From positions 46,769 through 110,768 of the forward strand of contig SFVI01000003.1 in NCBI GenBank assembly GCA_004560305.1: 64,000 nucleotides of DNA, read 5' to 3'. Below the pieces are notes generated by a model. That model worked only from the letters and a program-made list of their open reading frames with translations. It was not told the DNA's origin and ran no database searches. The position numbers and the translations under genes were made by a program. Positions 51,568-61,327 of the stretch are shown piece after piece. Each line of letters opens with the position of its first letter. Position 1 is the stretch's first letter. The DNA comes from a bacterium. GTDB lineage: Bacteria > Bacillota > Clostridia > Oscillospirales > Oscillospiraceae.

Positions 51568-54500
51568 ATGTTGCGCTACAGGGCCGGGATCGACATCGGC
51601 TCAACTACAGTTAAACTTGTAATTCTTGACGAAAATGATTGCATTGTGTTCAGCGATTACCGCCGCCACCGGGCCCACACACAGGAGACGCTGGCAGAGC
51701 TTTTGCGGGACGCCCGGCAGATCACCGGGAACTGTGAGCTGCTCTGCGGCATCACCGGCTCCGGCTCCATCAATCTGGGCAAAGCCCTGGATATCCAATT
51801 TGTGCAGGAGGTCGTGGCAGTTGCCACAGCCTTGCAGCATACCGCGCCCCAGACCGACGTGGCCATTGAGCTGGGCGGTGAGGACGCCAAAATCATCTAT
51901 TTCACCGGCGGTCTGGAGGAGCGGATGAACGGCGTCTGCGCCGGGGGCACCGGCTCCTTCATTGACCAGATGGCCTCTCTTTTGCAGACCGACGCCGCCG
52001 GGCTCAACGCCGAGGCGGCCAACTACCAGCAGATCTATCCCATTGCCGCCCGCTGCGGCGTTTTTGCCAAGACGGATATCCAGCCGCTGATCAACGAGGG
52101 CGCCACCAAGGCAGACCTGGCCGCCTCCATCTTCCAGGCGGTGGTGAACCAGACCATTTCCGGCCTGGCCTGCGGCAAGCCCATCCGGGGCTGCGTGGCC
52201 TTCCTGGGCGGCCCGCTGCACTTTTTGCCGGAGCTGAAGAAAGCCTTTATCCGCACCCTGAAGCTCACGGACGAAACCACGGTGGACCCGGAAAACTCCC
52301 ACCTGTTCGCCGCCATGGGTGCGGCTCTGGAGGCAGAAGACGCCCGCTGCCACGATATCGATGAGCTGATCCGGCGGCTGCAAAGCGGTGTGGAGATGAA
52401 TTTTGAATTGAAGCGCCTGCCGCCCCTGTTTGCCTCCCAGGCGGAGTACCAGCAGTTCTGCCGCCGTCACGGGCAGGCAGTGGTACATAAGCAGCCGGTG
52501 GAGGATTACAGCGGCAATTGCTTTTTGGGTATTGACGCCGGCTCCACCACCACCAAGCTTGCGCTGATCGGCGAGGAGGGCCAGCTGCTGTGGTCTTTCT
52601 ACGCCAACAATCAGGGCAACCCGGTAAAGACCGCCATGGAAGCGGTGGAGGCCCTTCGCGCCCGGCTGCCGGAAGGCACGCATATCGCCCGCTCCTGCTC
52701 CACCGGCTACGGCGAGGCCCTGCTGAAATCCGCCTTCGCCCTGGACGAGGGAGAGGTGGAAACCATCGCCCACTGCACAGCGGCAGCCTTCTTTGACCCC
52801 CAGGTGGACTGCGTGCTGGATATCGGCGGGCAGGACATGAAATGCATCAAACTGAAAAACCACTCAGTGGACACCGTGCTTTTGAATGAGGCCTGTTCCT
52901 CCGGCTGCGGCTCCTTTATCGAAAACTTCGCCAACTCCCTGGGCTACAGCGCCGAGGGCTTCGCCCAGGAGGCGCTCTTTGCCCAAAACCCGGTGGATCT
53001 GGGCACCCGCTGCACCGTGTTCATGAACTCCAACGTGAAGCAGGCCCAGAAGGAAGGGGCCTGCGTTTCGGACATCTCCGCCGGTCTTGCCTATTCCGTC
53101 ATCAAAAACGCCCTGTATAAGGTCATCAAGCTGACCGACCCGGCCCAGCTGGGGCGGCACATCGTGGTGCAGGGCGGCACCTTCTATAACAAGGCGGTGC
53201 TGCGCGCCCTGGAGCAGATCGCTGGGGTGGAGGTCACCTGCCCGGATATTGCCGGCATTATGGGGGCCTTCGGCGCGGCGCTGATCGCCCGGCAGCGGTA
53301 CAAGGGTCAGGAGAGCAGCATGCTGCCCCTGGAGGAGATCGTGCAGCTCAGCTACACCACCGCCACCGCCCGCTGCGGCCGCTGCAGCAACAACTGCCTG
53401 CTGACGGTGAACAAGTTCCCCGGCGGCCGGCGGCATGTCACCGGCAACCGCTGCGAGCGGGGCCTGGGCGGCGCCGGCACGGAGCGTGCCCCCAGCATGG
53501 TGGAATACAAGCAGAAGCGGATGTTCGACTATCCGCCGCTGGAAAACGCGCCCCGGGGCGTTATCGGCATCCCCCGGGTGCTGAATATGTGCGAGAACTA
53601 TCCCTTCTGGGCCAGTTTCTTCAAGGCCCTGGGCTTCCGGGTGGAGCTGTCCCCCTTCTCCTCCCGCAAGCTGTATCAGCTGGGCATGGAGTCCATCCCC
53701 AGCGAGTCGGAGTGCTATCCGGCCAAGCTGGCCCACGGCCATGTGCAGTGGCTCATTGACCAGGGCATCAAGACCATCTTCCACCCCTGCGTGTTCTATG
53801 AGCATCAGGAGACGCCGGGAGCCCAGAACCACTATAACTGCCCGGTGGTGGTGTCCTACCCGGAGAATCTGAAAAACAATGTGGAAGCCGTGGCCGATGG
53901 GGAGGTCCGCTATATCCGGCCCTTCATCGCCTTCACCTGCGAGCGTGTGGCCGCGGACCGGCTGGTGCGCCTGTGTAAAGAGGAATGGGATATTCCCGAG
54001 CAGGAGGTACGCCGGGCAGTGAAGCTGGCCTGGGCCGAGCAGCAGCGGGCCAAGGATGATGTGCGCGCCCAGGGGGCCAAACTGCTTCGTGAGATGGAGG
54101 CCGCCGGCGGTCGGGGCATCGTGCTGGCCGGCCGGCCCTACCACATCGACCCGGAGATCAACCATGGCATCCCGGAGCTGATCGCCTCCTATGGGCTGAC
54201 GGTATTCACCGAGGACAGCCTGCCCATTGACTTTGTGCCGGGCCGGCCTGTACGGGCCAATGACCAGTGGGTCTATCACTCCCGGCTGTATACGGCGGCG
54301 GAGTTTGTCTCCCATCGGGACGATCTGGAGCTGATCCAGCTCAACTCCTTCGGCTGCGGCCTGGACGCGGTAACCACCGACCAGGTATCGGAGATTCTGG
54401 AGGGAGCCGGCAAGCTGTACACCGTGCTGAAGATTGACGAGGTGAACAACCTGGGCGCCGCCCGCATCCGCATCCGCAGCCTGCTTGCCGCCATGAACCT

Positions 54501-55821
54501 GCGCCGGGAGCAGGGCGTCCACGCCGCCCCGGTCAGCAGCGGCTACCATCGGACGGTATTCACCCAGCAGATGCGGAAAGAGGGCTGGACCATCATCGCC
54601 CCCCAGATGAGCCCCATCCACTTTGACCTGCTGGGGCCGGTGTTCAAAAAGCACGGCTACAACGTGGTGATTCTGGATAACGACAACCGCTCCGCCATCG
54701 ACACGGGGCTGAAATATGTGAACAATGACGCCTGCTTCCCCGCCATGACCGCCGTGGGTCAGATCATGGAGGCGGTGCTCTCTGGCCGGTATGACACGGA
54801 CCATCTGGCCATCGCCATGACCCAGACCGGCGGCTGCTGCCGGGCCAGCAACTATGTGGGCTTTATCCGCCGTGCCCTGGACAAGGCAGGCCTGTCCCAC
54901 ATCCCGGTGATCTCCATCAACGCCAACGGTATGGAGAAGAATCCCGGCTTCAAGCTGTCCCCCGCCCTGATTCTGGACGCAGGCCACGCGGTGGTCTACG
55001 GTGATTTGTTCATGCGCTGTCTGTACCGGGTGCGGCCCTATGAGCTGGTCCCCGGCTCCGCCAATATGCTGTACGCAAGTCTGCGGGACAAATGTATCCG
55101 CTCCCTGACGGAGCCGGGCGCCGGACCCGGGTACAAGGAGCTGTGCCACCAGATCGTCGAAGCTTTTGACAGCTTCCCCATTGACGAGAGCCTCCGCAAG
55201 CCCCGGGTGGGCGTTGTGGGGGAAATTCTGGTGAAATATATGCCCCTGGCCAACAACCACCTGGTAGACCTGCTGGAGAGCGAGGGTGCAGAGGCCGTGG
55301 TGCCGGATCTGATGGATTTCCTGAACTACTGCGTCTACAACAACGACTACAGGCACCAGTTCCTGGGCAAGAGCTGGACCTCCTCCGCCACGGCGAAGCT
55401 GGGGGTGGGTGCCATCCGGGCCCTGCGCAAGCCGGCCCTGGAGGCGCTGGAACAGAGCCGCCGTTTTGAACCGCCCATGCCCATTGAGCAGATCGCGGAC
55501 CTGGCAAAGCCCTTCCTGTCCATCGGCAACCAGTACGGTGAGGGCTGGTTCCTCACCGGGGAGATGGTGGAGCTGCTGCGCAGCGGCACGCCCAACATTG
55601 TCTGCATCCAGCCCTTCGCCTGCCTGCCCAACCACATTGTGGGCAAGGGGGTCATCAAGGCGCTGCGCAAGGCCTATCCCTCTGCCAACATTGCCGCCGT
55701 GGACTATGACCCCGGCGCCAGCGAGGTGAACCAGCTCAACCGCATCAAGCTGATGCTCTCCGCCGCGGCAAAGAATCTTCAGGAGCAGCAGACAGAAACG
55801 GTCTGTGCAGCTGGGAAATAG
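51568..55821 (+). CDS. 2-hydroxyacyl-CoA dehydratase activase-related giant (two BadF/HgdC ATPases + DUF2229 + HgdB-like region)
   Basis: A 1417-residue cytoplasmic protein. Residues 1-290: BadF/HgdC-like ASKHA ATPase (GIDIGSTTVKLVIL, VCAGGTGSFIDQM with Cys124). Residues about 318-590: a second such ATPase (GIDAGSTTTKLAL, ACSSGCGSFIENF with Cys443, then a Cys in DLGTRCTVFM). These Cys pairs hold a 4Fe-4S cluster at the dimer interface in HgdC. Residues 603-610 are CGRCSNNC with a further Cys nearby. DUF2229 starts near 667 (IGIPRVLNMCENYPFWASFF). The rest to the C-terminus resembles the HgdB/HgdA dehydratase subunits (CFPAMT, TQTGGCCRASNYVGFI). Substrate unknown. GGAGG lies upstream. Confidence 0.88.
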   Translation: MLRYRAGIDIGSTTVKLVILDENDCIVFSDYRRHRAHTQETLAELLRDARQITGNCELLCGITGSGSINLGKALDIQFVQEVVAVATALQHTAPQTDVAIELGGEDAKIIYFTGGLEERMNGVCAGGTGSFIDQMASLLQTDAAGLNAEAANYQQIYPIAARCGVFAKTDIQPLINEGATKADLAASIFQAVVNQTISGLACGKPIRGCVAFLGGPLHFLPELKKAFIRTLKLTDETTVDPENSHLFAAMGAALEAEDARCHDIDELIRRLQSGVEMNFELKRLPPLFASQAEYQQFCRRHGQAVVHKQPVEDYSGNCFLGIDAGSTTTKLALIGEEGQLLWSFYANNQGNPVKTAMEAVEALRARLPEGTHIARSCSTGYGEALLKSAFALDEGEVETIAHCTAAAFFDPQVDCVLDIGGQDMKCIKLKNHSVDTVLLNEACSSGCGSFIENFANSLGYSAEGFAQEALFAQNPVDLGTRCTVFMNSNVKQAQKEGACVSDISAGLAYSVIKNALYKVIKLTDPAQLGRHIVVQGGTFYNKAVLRALEQIAGVEVTCPDIAGIMGAFGAALIARQRYKGQESSMLPLEEIVQLSYTTATARCGRCSNNCLLTVNKFPGGRRHVTGNRCERGLGGAGTERAPSMVEYKQKRMFDYPPLENAPRGVIGIPRVLNMCENYPFWASFFKALGFRVELSPFSSRKLYQLGMESIPSESECYPAKLAHGHVQWLIDQGIKTIFHPCVFYEHQETPGAQNHYNCPVVVSYPENLKNNVEAVADGEVRYIRPFIAFTCERVAADRLVRLCKEEWDIPEQEVRRAVKLAWAEQQRAKDDVRAQGAKLLREMEAAGGRGIVLAGRPYHIDPEINHGIPELIASYGLTVFTEDSLPIDFVPGRPVRANDQWVYHSRLYTAAEFVSHRDDLELIQLNSFGCGLDAVTTDQVSEILEGAGKLYTVLKIDEVNNLGAARIRIRSLLAAMNLRREQGVHAAPVSSGYHRTVFTQQMRKEGWTIIAPQMSPIHFDLLGPVFKKHGYNVVILDNDNRSAIDTGLKYVNNDACFPAMTAVGQIMEAVLSGRYDTDHLAIAMTQTGGCCRASNYVGFIRRALDKAGLSHIPVISINANGMEKNPGFKLSPALILDAGHAVVYGDLFMRCLYRVRPYELVPGSANMLYASLRDKCIRSLTEPGAGPGYKELCHQIVEAFDSFPIDESLRKPRVGVVGEILVKYMPLANNHLVDLLESEGAEAVVPDLMDFLNYCVYNNDYRHQFLGKSWTSSATAKLGVGAIRALRKPALEALEQSRRFEPPMPIEQIADLAKPFLSIGNQYGEGWFLTGEMVELLRSGTPNIVCIQPFACLPNHIVGKGVIKALRKAYPSANIAAVDYDPGASEVNQLNRIKLMLSAAAKNLQEQQTETVCAAGK

Positions 55822-55822
55822 A

Positions 55823-55868
55823 CCCATATGAGAAAGACGCCTGATTTCAGGCGTCTTTCTCATATGGG
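55823..55868. terminator. Convergent hairpin between activase and DUF401 genes
   Basis: Perfect 22-bp stem (55823-55844 with 55847-55868) and 2-nt loop, starting right after the activase stop and ending 6 bp before the DUF401 stop. No long T-run outside the stem, but TCTTTCT lies in the arm. Confidence 0.8.
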
Positions 55869-55874
55869 GTGTGT

Positions 55875-57074
55875 TCACAGCAGCATCAGGATGTTGTAAT
55901 AGCCGATCATCAGCAGGCAGAACAGCAGGGCGACAGGCAGCGTCTTGCGGATCAGCGCACCCATGCTCACATGGTAGTAGTCCGCCGCCACCACCAGACA
56001 CACATGCACCGGGGACACCTGACTGGCCGCGTGGCTGATGCACATCAGCAGCACCATCAGCGGCATTCCCCCATCCATGGCGGCAAAGGCCAGAGGCGTT
56101 CCCAGAGCGATAATGCCGGAAGCCCCGCTGATCATCCCACCCAGGAAGAACAGCAGCACAAACACCAGATACATGGGGATGGGCAGGCCGGAGAGAGCCA
56201 GCGGCAGCTGCTCCAGCACGCCGGTGCAGCCGATCCACTCCTTCAGCACCAGCACCAGAAAGGTGTTCAGCAGCAGCTTCACCTCAAAGGCGCTTTTCAC
56301 CATGGGCAGCAGCTCCCCGGGCTTAAAGCGGCAGACCAAGGCCAAGGCCGCCATGGCGGACAGCGTTGCCGGCACCACAGAGATATTGAAAATCAGAATC
56401 AGGGCAATGATCAGCAGCAGGGGCCACAGATGCGCCAGCAGATTCCCTGCGTCCCGCCGGCGGTTATTGCTGGGCGGCGTCCCCGGGTCCTTGGGCAGAC
56501 GGTGGATATAGGGGAAGTAGCCCAGCAGTGCCAGCACCAGGGTAGGCACGATCATCCCCAGCATGAAGCGGGGCAGCGCCACGCCGGACAGGCTGCACAT
56601 CAGCAGCACGCCGGAATAGGTGGGCAGGATGCTCTCCGGGATGTGCCGCATCCAGCTGGTGACGAAAGCCTGCTCTTTGGCGTCAAGATATCCGTCGGTG
56701 GCATCCTTGACGATGTCGGCACAGAGGATCATGGCCGCCGCCGAGGGCAGCAGACCGATAAACACCGGCGCGCCGCCGGCATTGACCCGCCGGTTGTGGA
56801 AGATGCCATTCAGATCCTGTTGGGCCTGTTTGATCATCTGCCGGGCCTCCAGCATCCGCTGCAAAAACGTGATCAGGTACAGAGAAACCAGCACCTGCAG
56901 GGAGTTCCATTGGGTGAACACCCGCCCCGCGCCCTCCGCCATGGTCACAGGTGAAAGCCGATAAAAAAACGCTGTGGCCAGCAGGCCCCCCAGCATGGCC
57001 TGATACAAGGGCCGCCGCAGAGCCAGCAGGCCCACGATCACAAGAAACACTACAAGCAGATACAGCAGTTCCAT
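55875..57074 (-). CDS. DUF401 family integral membrane protein (permease-like)
   Basis: A 399-residue protein with about 10-11 helices and the DUF401 arrangement: N-terminal LLVVFLVIVGLLALRRPLYQAMLGG, a mid-protein loop rich in Arg (SNNRRRDAG), GGMISGASGIIALGTPLA near 330 and CISHAASQVSPVHVCLVVAADYYH near 355. The last two blocks look like the substrate-binding hairpins of ion-transporter superfamily carriers. Substrate unknown. The start has GGAG 6 nt upstream; it has its own promoter. Confidence 0.82.
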   Translation of the reverse strand: MELLYLLVVFLVIVGLLALRRPLYQAMLGGLLATAFFYRLSPVTMAEGAGRVFTQWNSLQVLVSLYLITFLQRMLEARQMIKQAQQDLNGIFHNRRVNAGGAPVFIGLLPSAAAMILCADIVKDATDGYLDAKEQAFVTSWMRHIPESILPTYSGVLLMCSLSGVALPRFMLGMIVPTLVLALLGYFPYIHRLPKDPGTPPSNNRRRDAGNLLAHLWPLLLIIALILIFNISVVPATLSAMAALALVCRFKPGELLPMVKSAFEVKLLLNTFLVLVLKEWIGCTGVLEQLPLALSGLPIPMYLVFVLLFFLGGMISGASGIIALGTPLAFAAMDGGMPLMVLLMCISHAASQVSPVHVCLVVAADYYHVSMGALIRKTLPVALLFCLLMIGYYNILMLL

Positions 57075-57124
57075 CTTTTTCTCCCAAACCGGGGTGTTCT
57101 CCCCTGTTTTCTCAATTCCCGGTC

Positions 57125-57153
57125 ATTCTACCAGATATCTCCCCGTTTTTCAA
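57125..57153 (-). promoter_or_regulatory. Promoter of the DUF401 gene
   Basis: TTGAAA (57148-57153), 17-nt spacer, TAGAAT (57125-57130) on the minus strand. It ends 13 bp before the repeat element. Confidence 0.7.
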
Positions 57154-57166
57154 CAGCAGTACGGCG

Positions 57167-57434
57167 AAAGCCCCGAACCGGGGTAACCCGGTTCGGGGCT
57201 TCCAGCTTGTCAAAAAAGTCCTTGTTGGACTTTTTTGACCGCTTCAACCGCCGAGCATTTTGATTTTATCAAAATGCTGCTTCGCTCGAAAAGCCTTGAT
57301 GAATGGTATCGCGGCAAGGAGAGCAAGGGGTCTTAACCCCCTCGCGCACCCCCGCTACTCTATCTTCGGCAGGTGAAGCATCGTTTTTTGACAGTCTCAA
57401 AGCCCCGAACCGGGGTAACCCGGTTCGGGGCTTC
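57167..57434. repeat. Hairpin-rich repeat element bounded by identical 36-bp hairpins
   Basis: Two identical 36-bp copies, 57167-57202 and 57399-57434, each an inverted repeat with 15-bp arms (AAGCCCCGAACCGGG). The 196 bp between them hold further hairpins: GTCAAAAAAGTCC/GGACTTTTTTGAC (57209-57239), AGCATTTTGA/TCAAAATGCT (57254-57277), and AGGGG/CCCCT near 57326-57342. No credible gene. It fills the 397-bp gap (57075-57471) together with the DUF401 promoter. The shape suggests a dispersed non-autonomous repeat of the host lineage. Confidence 0.75.
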
Positions 57435-57471
57435 ACCATACAATCTGTATGCATTCTATGCTGCTTCTTTT

Positions 57472-58911
57472 TTATTTTACGGTCTCATTCAGCAGCGCGG
57501 TAAAGACTTCGCTGCCGCATTTTGCCAGCAGCCACTGGGGTTCAAAGTCTTCCTCCGGGGCTTCTTCCGTCTCTCCGCTGCCGCTAACCGGCTCCATGCT
57601 CTCCACGGGCGCAGGCGTGACAGCAGGCGTGGATACCGGGGGCTGCACCGCGCCGTCCACAGCGGCGGGGTCGATCAGAATCTCAGCCAGGGAGAAATAG
57701 ACCTCCTGGCCGTAGATCCGCACCGTCAGCTCACAGGGGATCTGGTCAAAGACCATTTCCACAACGAAGCTCTCATCCCAGTCGCCTTCGGGCAGCTCCG
57801 CCTCCTCCGGCGGCTGGCCATTCTCGTCCAGGGTGCCTGCCAGCAGCAAAACCAGATCCCCGGCCTTTTCATTGTCCACCAGGTTCAGCACCACCGGCTG
57901 CGGCGCATCCGAAGGCGCAGGGGTGGGAACCGGCGTTGCCGTGGGCGGGGCCGTCTGAAGCAGGGCCCCGGGGCTGCCGCTGTCCTCAGCCGGACTCTGC
58001 TCCGGAAGCAGTTCCGCCAGAGAGGGGATCAGGCTGAACACCCGGACAGGAGGGGCCTTCTGGAACTCCACCGGCATCTCCTCCTGAGGTACCGCAGCAG
58101 CAGAAGCACTGTTATCGGCCTCCTGCACGGAGCTTTCCGCCTCCGTCATCCTATCCTCGTTATATGCCGCAGGCGCTTCCGTTGGCTGAGGGATCTCCGT
58201 GGGTACAGGAGCCTCGGTAGCCACAGGTTCCGGCGTAGGCACCGGGGTAGGTGCCGGCGTAGGCGGTGCCTTGTCTATGATGGTGCCCGTAACATTCTGT
58301 ACCGGGGTCTGGGTGGGTCTGGGCGTAGGCGTGGCCAGGTAAAGGTCCGGGGTGGGGGCCGGCGTGGTCACAATACTGTCGGCAGCAGCGGCCTTTTCAT
58401 CAGGCACAACTGTGGACGCAGGTGCCGGGACAGGTGTAGCACTGGGCTCCACCGTAACCGGGGCGGCAGCAGCGGCCTGGGGTTCCTGGGTGGCAGTCAC
58501 TTCCGGCATACTTCTGGCAGCAATGACTCCCTCCGCCCGGCCGGCAGGGTTGACGCTGACCGCCGCGGCGATCACCAGGGCCATGCAGGCGGCAGTGGCC
58601 AGAAGGTTGCGCACCGGCCTGGTAATGGTAATTTTTCTGGGGACAAAGTGTTTGCCGGGCGTACCGGCAGTTTTGTTTGCTTTTATCATCTCGCTCCGGC
58701 GGATGCCGGCCATGATGTTCTCATGGAGCCCCGCGGGCAGTTCTTCCGTATCTTCTTCCATCATCTGGGAAATATCGGCCATTAGCTGCCGCATTTGGCT
58801 GCAGGAAGGACAGCTTGCAAGATGAACCGCCAGCTCTTTTCGTTCCTCTACGTTCAGCGCATCATCCAGCGAGCGGCTGATCAGCTCTTCGTAGTATTCA
58901 CAACTTTTCAT
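57472..58911 (-). CDS. Anti-sigma factor with zinc-finger and long Pro/Thr-rich extracellular region
   Basis: A 479-residue membrane protein. Residues 1-45 are a ZAS-type zinc-binding anti-sigma domain: C4, H30, C34 and C37 (HLASCPSC). A helix at about 97-122 spans the membrane. The outside part has repeated low-complexity Pro/Thr/Ala tracts (TPRPTQTPV, TPAPTPVPTPEPV, about 145-245 and 315-335) and a folded C-terminal part (about 355-479). It overlaps the ECF sigma gene by 4 nt (ATGA), the usual coupled arrangement. Ligand or stress sensed outside is unknown. AGGAGG precedes the ATG. Confidence 0.88.
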   Translation of the reverse strand: MKSCEYYEELISRSLDDALNVEERKELAVHLASCPSCSQMRQLMADISQMMEEDTEELPAGLHENIMAGIRRSEMIKANKTAGTPGKHFVPRKITITRPVRNLLATAACMALVIAAAVSVNPAGRAEGVIAARSMPEVTATQEPQAAAAAPVTVEPSATPVPAPASTVVPDEKAAAADSIVTTPAPTPDLYLATPTPRPTQTPVQNVTGTIIDKAPPTPAPTPVPTPEPVATEAPVPTEIPQPTEAPAAYNEDRMTEAESSVQEADNSASAAAVPQEEMPVEFQKAPPVRVFSLIPSLAELLPEQSPAEDSGSPGALLQTAPPTATPVPTPAPSDAPQPVVLNLVDNEKAGDLVLLLAGTLDENGQPPEEAELPEGDWDESFVVEMVFDQIPCELTVRIYGQEVYFSLAEILIDPAAVDGAVQPPVSTPAVTPAPVESMEPVSGSGETEEAPEEDFEPQWLLAKCGSEVFTALLNETVK

Positions 58912-59528
58912 GGCAGTCCACCTCCTCTCGTTTTTCCTGACGATACAAATTCAGGAATGTTCCCATCTTTTATCAGATAATCGCAAAGCTTTTTCCGGCC
59001 ACGGAAAATTCGGGACTTCACCGTCCCCACCTCAATGTCCAGCGCCGCGGCGATCTCATCGTAGCTGAGTCCCTGGATCTCCCGCAGCAGCAGGATCTCC
59101 CGGTAATCCTCCGGCAGGGACTGCAGGCCCCGGCGCACGCTTTCCCGGGTGAGGCTGCGCTCCAGCAGCTGCTCCGGGCTCTGGCTGGTATCCGCAATGT
59201 CCAGCTGCACATCCTCGCCGTCCTCGTCCTCCATGGACAGGGACACCGTGGGCCGCCGGTTGCGGCTGCGCATAAAGTCCAGACACAGGTTGGACACGAT
59301 CCGGGTGAGCCACACGGAAAACTTGCTGTCCCCCCGGAAGCCGGACAGCGAGTTGTAGGCCTTGATGAAGGCCTCTTGGGTCATGTCCGCCGCGTCCTCA
59401 CTGTTGTTCAGCATCCGAAGCGCCACGTTATAAACCTTTTTTTCGTACTCCAGTACCAGCTCCTCAAAAGCATTGGTGTCCCCTTCCAGTACCCGCTGTA
59501 CGATCAGGTACTCCTGCTCTCGTGTCAA
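58908..59528 (-). CDS. ECF-subfamily RNA polymerase sigma factor
   Basis: A 206-residue sigma factor with region 2 (FEELVLEYEKKVYNVALRMLNNSEDAADMTQEAFIKAY, then FSVWLTRIVSNLCLDF) and region 4 (LPEDYREILLLREIQGLSYDEIAAALDIEVGTVKSRIFRGR). It has the linker and short tail typical of SigW-like ECF factors. The start codon is TTG, with AGGAGG upstream. The gene ends within the anti-sigma start codon. I found no convincing autoregulatory ECF promoter in the 78-bp gap before it; it may be read from the trmB operon. Confidence 0.92.
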   Translation of the reverse strand: MTREQEYLIVQRVLEGDTNAFEELVLEYEKKVYNVALRMLNNSEDAADMTQEAFIKAYNSLSGFRGDSKFSVWLTRIVSNLCLDFMRSRNRRPTVSLSMEDEDGEDVQLDIADTSQSPEQLLERSLTRESVRRGLQSLPEDYREILLLREIQGLSYDEIAAALDIEVGTVKSRIFRGRKKLCDYLIKDGNIPEFVSSGKTRGGGLP

Positions 59529-59606
59529 GCCGCCACCTCCTGTCTTTGCCCTTCCGGCAAAGCGTTTTATGTGATGATGTTGTGATGAACTATGATTATC
59601 AGGCTG

Positions 59607-60578
59607 TTACCGCAGATCCCGCTTGATCCCCGCAGCGATCCGCCGCAGCTCCGCCAGGGTCTCCACGTGCACCAGCTCCTGCTTGTAGCAGCCGGAATGG
59701 GCCACGCCGTGGAGATACCAGGGCAGCTGGTGCCTGGCTTCCAGGCAGGCGATCCGCTCCCCGGCGTATTGGCTCAGCTCCTCGATCTGCCCCACGGCCA
59801 GGTCGATCCGCTCCCGAAGGGGCGGCAGTTCCGGGATTTCTTTTCCTTCCAGCAGGGCATTGGCCCGCTGGAACAGCCAGGGGTTGCCGAAGCTGCCCCG
59901 GCCGATCATGGCCAGGTCACAGCCGGTATAGCGCAGGATGTGTTCCGCGTCCTCCGGCTCAAAAATATCGCCGTTGGCCGTCACCGGGATGTTCACGGCC
60001 TGCTTCACTGCTTTTATAATGTCCCAGTCCGCCCGGCCGGCATACATCTGGGCCCGGGTGCGGCCATGGACGGCGATGGCGTCCGCTCCCGCCTGCTGGC
60101 ACATTTTGGCAAAGTCCACCGCGTTGACGCTGCCATTGTCCCAGCCCTTGCGGAATTTCACCGTCACCGGCTTGTCCACCGCTTTTTTCACGCGCTCAAT
60201 GATTCGCCCCGCCAGCTCGGGGTCCCGCATCAGGGCGGAGCCGTCCCCGGATTTGACGATCTTCCCCACCGGACAGCCCATGTTGATGTCAAGAATTTCC
60301 GCCCCGGACAGCTCCAGGGCCATGGGCGCGGCCTCGGCCATGATCTCCGGCTCATGGCCGAAGATCTGCACCGCGCAGGGCCGCTCTCCTTCCGGGATGT
60401 ACAGCAGGGATTTGGTCTTTTCGTCCTTATATACCAGGGCCTTGGCGCTGACCATCTCCGTGGTGGTCAGCGCAGCCCCCAATTCCCGGCACACCCGGCG
60501 GAAGGCAAAATCCGTCACCCCCGCCATGGGGGCCAGGGTCAGACGGCCGTGCAGTTCTACATTTCCGATCTTTACCAT
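59607..60578 (-). CDS. dusB: tRNA-dihydrouridine synthase (DusB type)
   Basis: A 323-residue FMN enzyme reducing uridines in the tRNA D-loop. TIM barrel start [15 protein letters not shown], the catalytic Cys in [21 protein letters not shown] near 98, [15 protein letters not shown] near 170, ANGDIF and [13 protein letters not shown]-terminal helical domain follows. The start lies 7 bp inside the exoA stop, so translation is coupled. Confidence 0.94.
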   Translation of the reverse strand: MVKIGNVELHGRLTLAPMAGVTDFAFRRVCRELGAALTTTEMVSAKALVYKDEKTKSLLYIPEGERPCAVQIFGHEPEIMAEAAPMALELSGAEILDINMGCPVGKIVKSGDGSALMRDPELAGRIIERVKKAVDKPVTVKFRKGWDNGSVNAVDFAKMCQQAGADAIAVHGRTRAQMYAGRADWDIIKAVKQAVNIPVTANGDIFEPEDAEHILRYTGCDLAMIGRGSFGNPWLFQRANALLEGKEIPELPPLRERIDLAVGQIEELSQYAGERIACLEARHQLPWYLHGVAHSGCYKQELVHVETLAELRRIAAGIKRDLR

Positions 60579-61327
60579 GTCATATCCAGTCCCACCGGGC
60601 AGTGGTCAGAGCCCATCAGCTCCGGCAGAATGTATGCGTCCTTGATGTTCTCCCGCAGCCGGTCAGACACCACGAAGTAGTCAATGCGCCAGCCGATGTT
60701 CCGCTGCCGGGCAGCGGCCCGGTAGCTCCACCAGGAGTAGGCGTCGGTCTTGTCCGGGTAGAGGTAACGGAAGCTGTCGGTAAAGCCGGCATTCAAAAGT
60801 TCTGTAAACTTCTCCCGCTCCTCGTCGGAGAAGCCGGGGTTGCCCCGGTTGGTCTTGGGGTTTTTCAGGTCAATCTCCTCATGGGCCACATTCATGTCCC
60901 CGCAGACGATCACCGGCTTTTTCTTGTCCAGTTCTGTCAGATAGGCCCGGAAGTCATCCTCCCAGCGCATCCGGTAGTCCAGACGCTTCAGCTCGTCCTG
61001 GGCGTTGGGGGTGTACACGCAGACCAGATAGAAGTCCTCGTATTCCAGGGTGATGCTGCGCCCCTCGCTGCCGTGCTCCTCCACACCGATGTTGTAGCTT
61101 ACAGACAGCGGCGTATGTTTTGTGAAGATGGCCGTGCCGGAGTAGCCCTTTTTCTCCGCATAGCACCAGTAGCTCTCATAGCCGGGCAGGTCCAGTTTGA
61201 TCTGTCCCTCCTGCAATTTGGTCTCCTGGAGGCAGAAAAAGTCTGCGTCCAGGCTCCAGAATATATCTTCAAAGCCCTTTTTGCATACGGCCCGCAGGCC
61301 GTTTACGTTCCAGGAAATGAATCTCAT
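60572..61327 (-). CDS. exoA: Exodeoxyribonuclease III (AP endonuclease)
   Basis: A 251-residue Xth-family nuclease for base-excision repair. Motifs: [16 protein letters not shown] with the metal Glu, [23 protein letters not shown] near 143, [23 protein letters not shown] near 205, and the final [14 protein letters not shown] lies 7 nt upstream. It overlaps trmB by 4 nt and dusB by 7 nt. Confidence 0.95.
   Translation of the reverse strand: MRFISWNVNGLRAVCKKGFEDIFWSLDADFFCLQETKLQEGQIKLDLPGYESYWCYAEKKGYSGTAIFTKHTPLSVSYNIGVEEHGSEGRSITLEYEDFYLVCVYTPNAQDELKRLDYRMRWEDDFRAYLTELDKKKPVIVCGDMNVAHEEIDLKNPKTNRGNPGFSDEEREKFTELLNAGFTDSFRYLYPDKTDAYSWWSYRAAARQRNIGWRIDYFVVSDRLRENIKDAYILPELMGSDHCPVGLDMTW

Noticed and set aside
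52864..56238. Minus-strand open frame of over 1100 codons opposite the activase gene
   Set aside because: Antisense to a protein with clear ATPase and DUF2229 motifs, and it crosses the convergent terminator at 55823-55868.
57269..57503. Short frames inside the hairpin repeat (about 60 codons, both strands)
   Set aside because: They are translations of the repeat and its hairpins, lack ribosome sites and have no domain.
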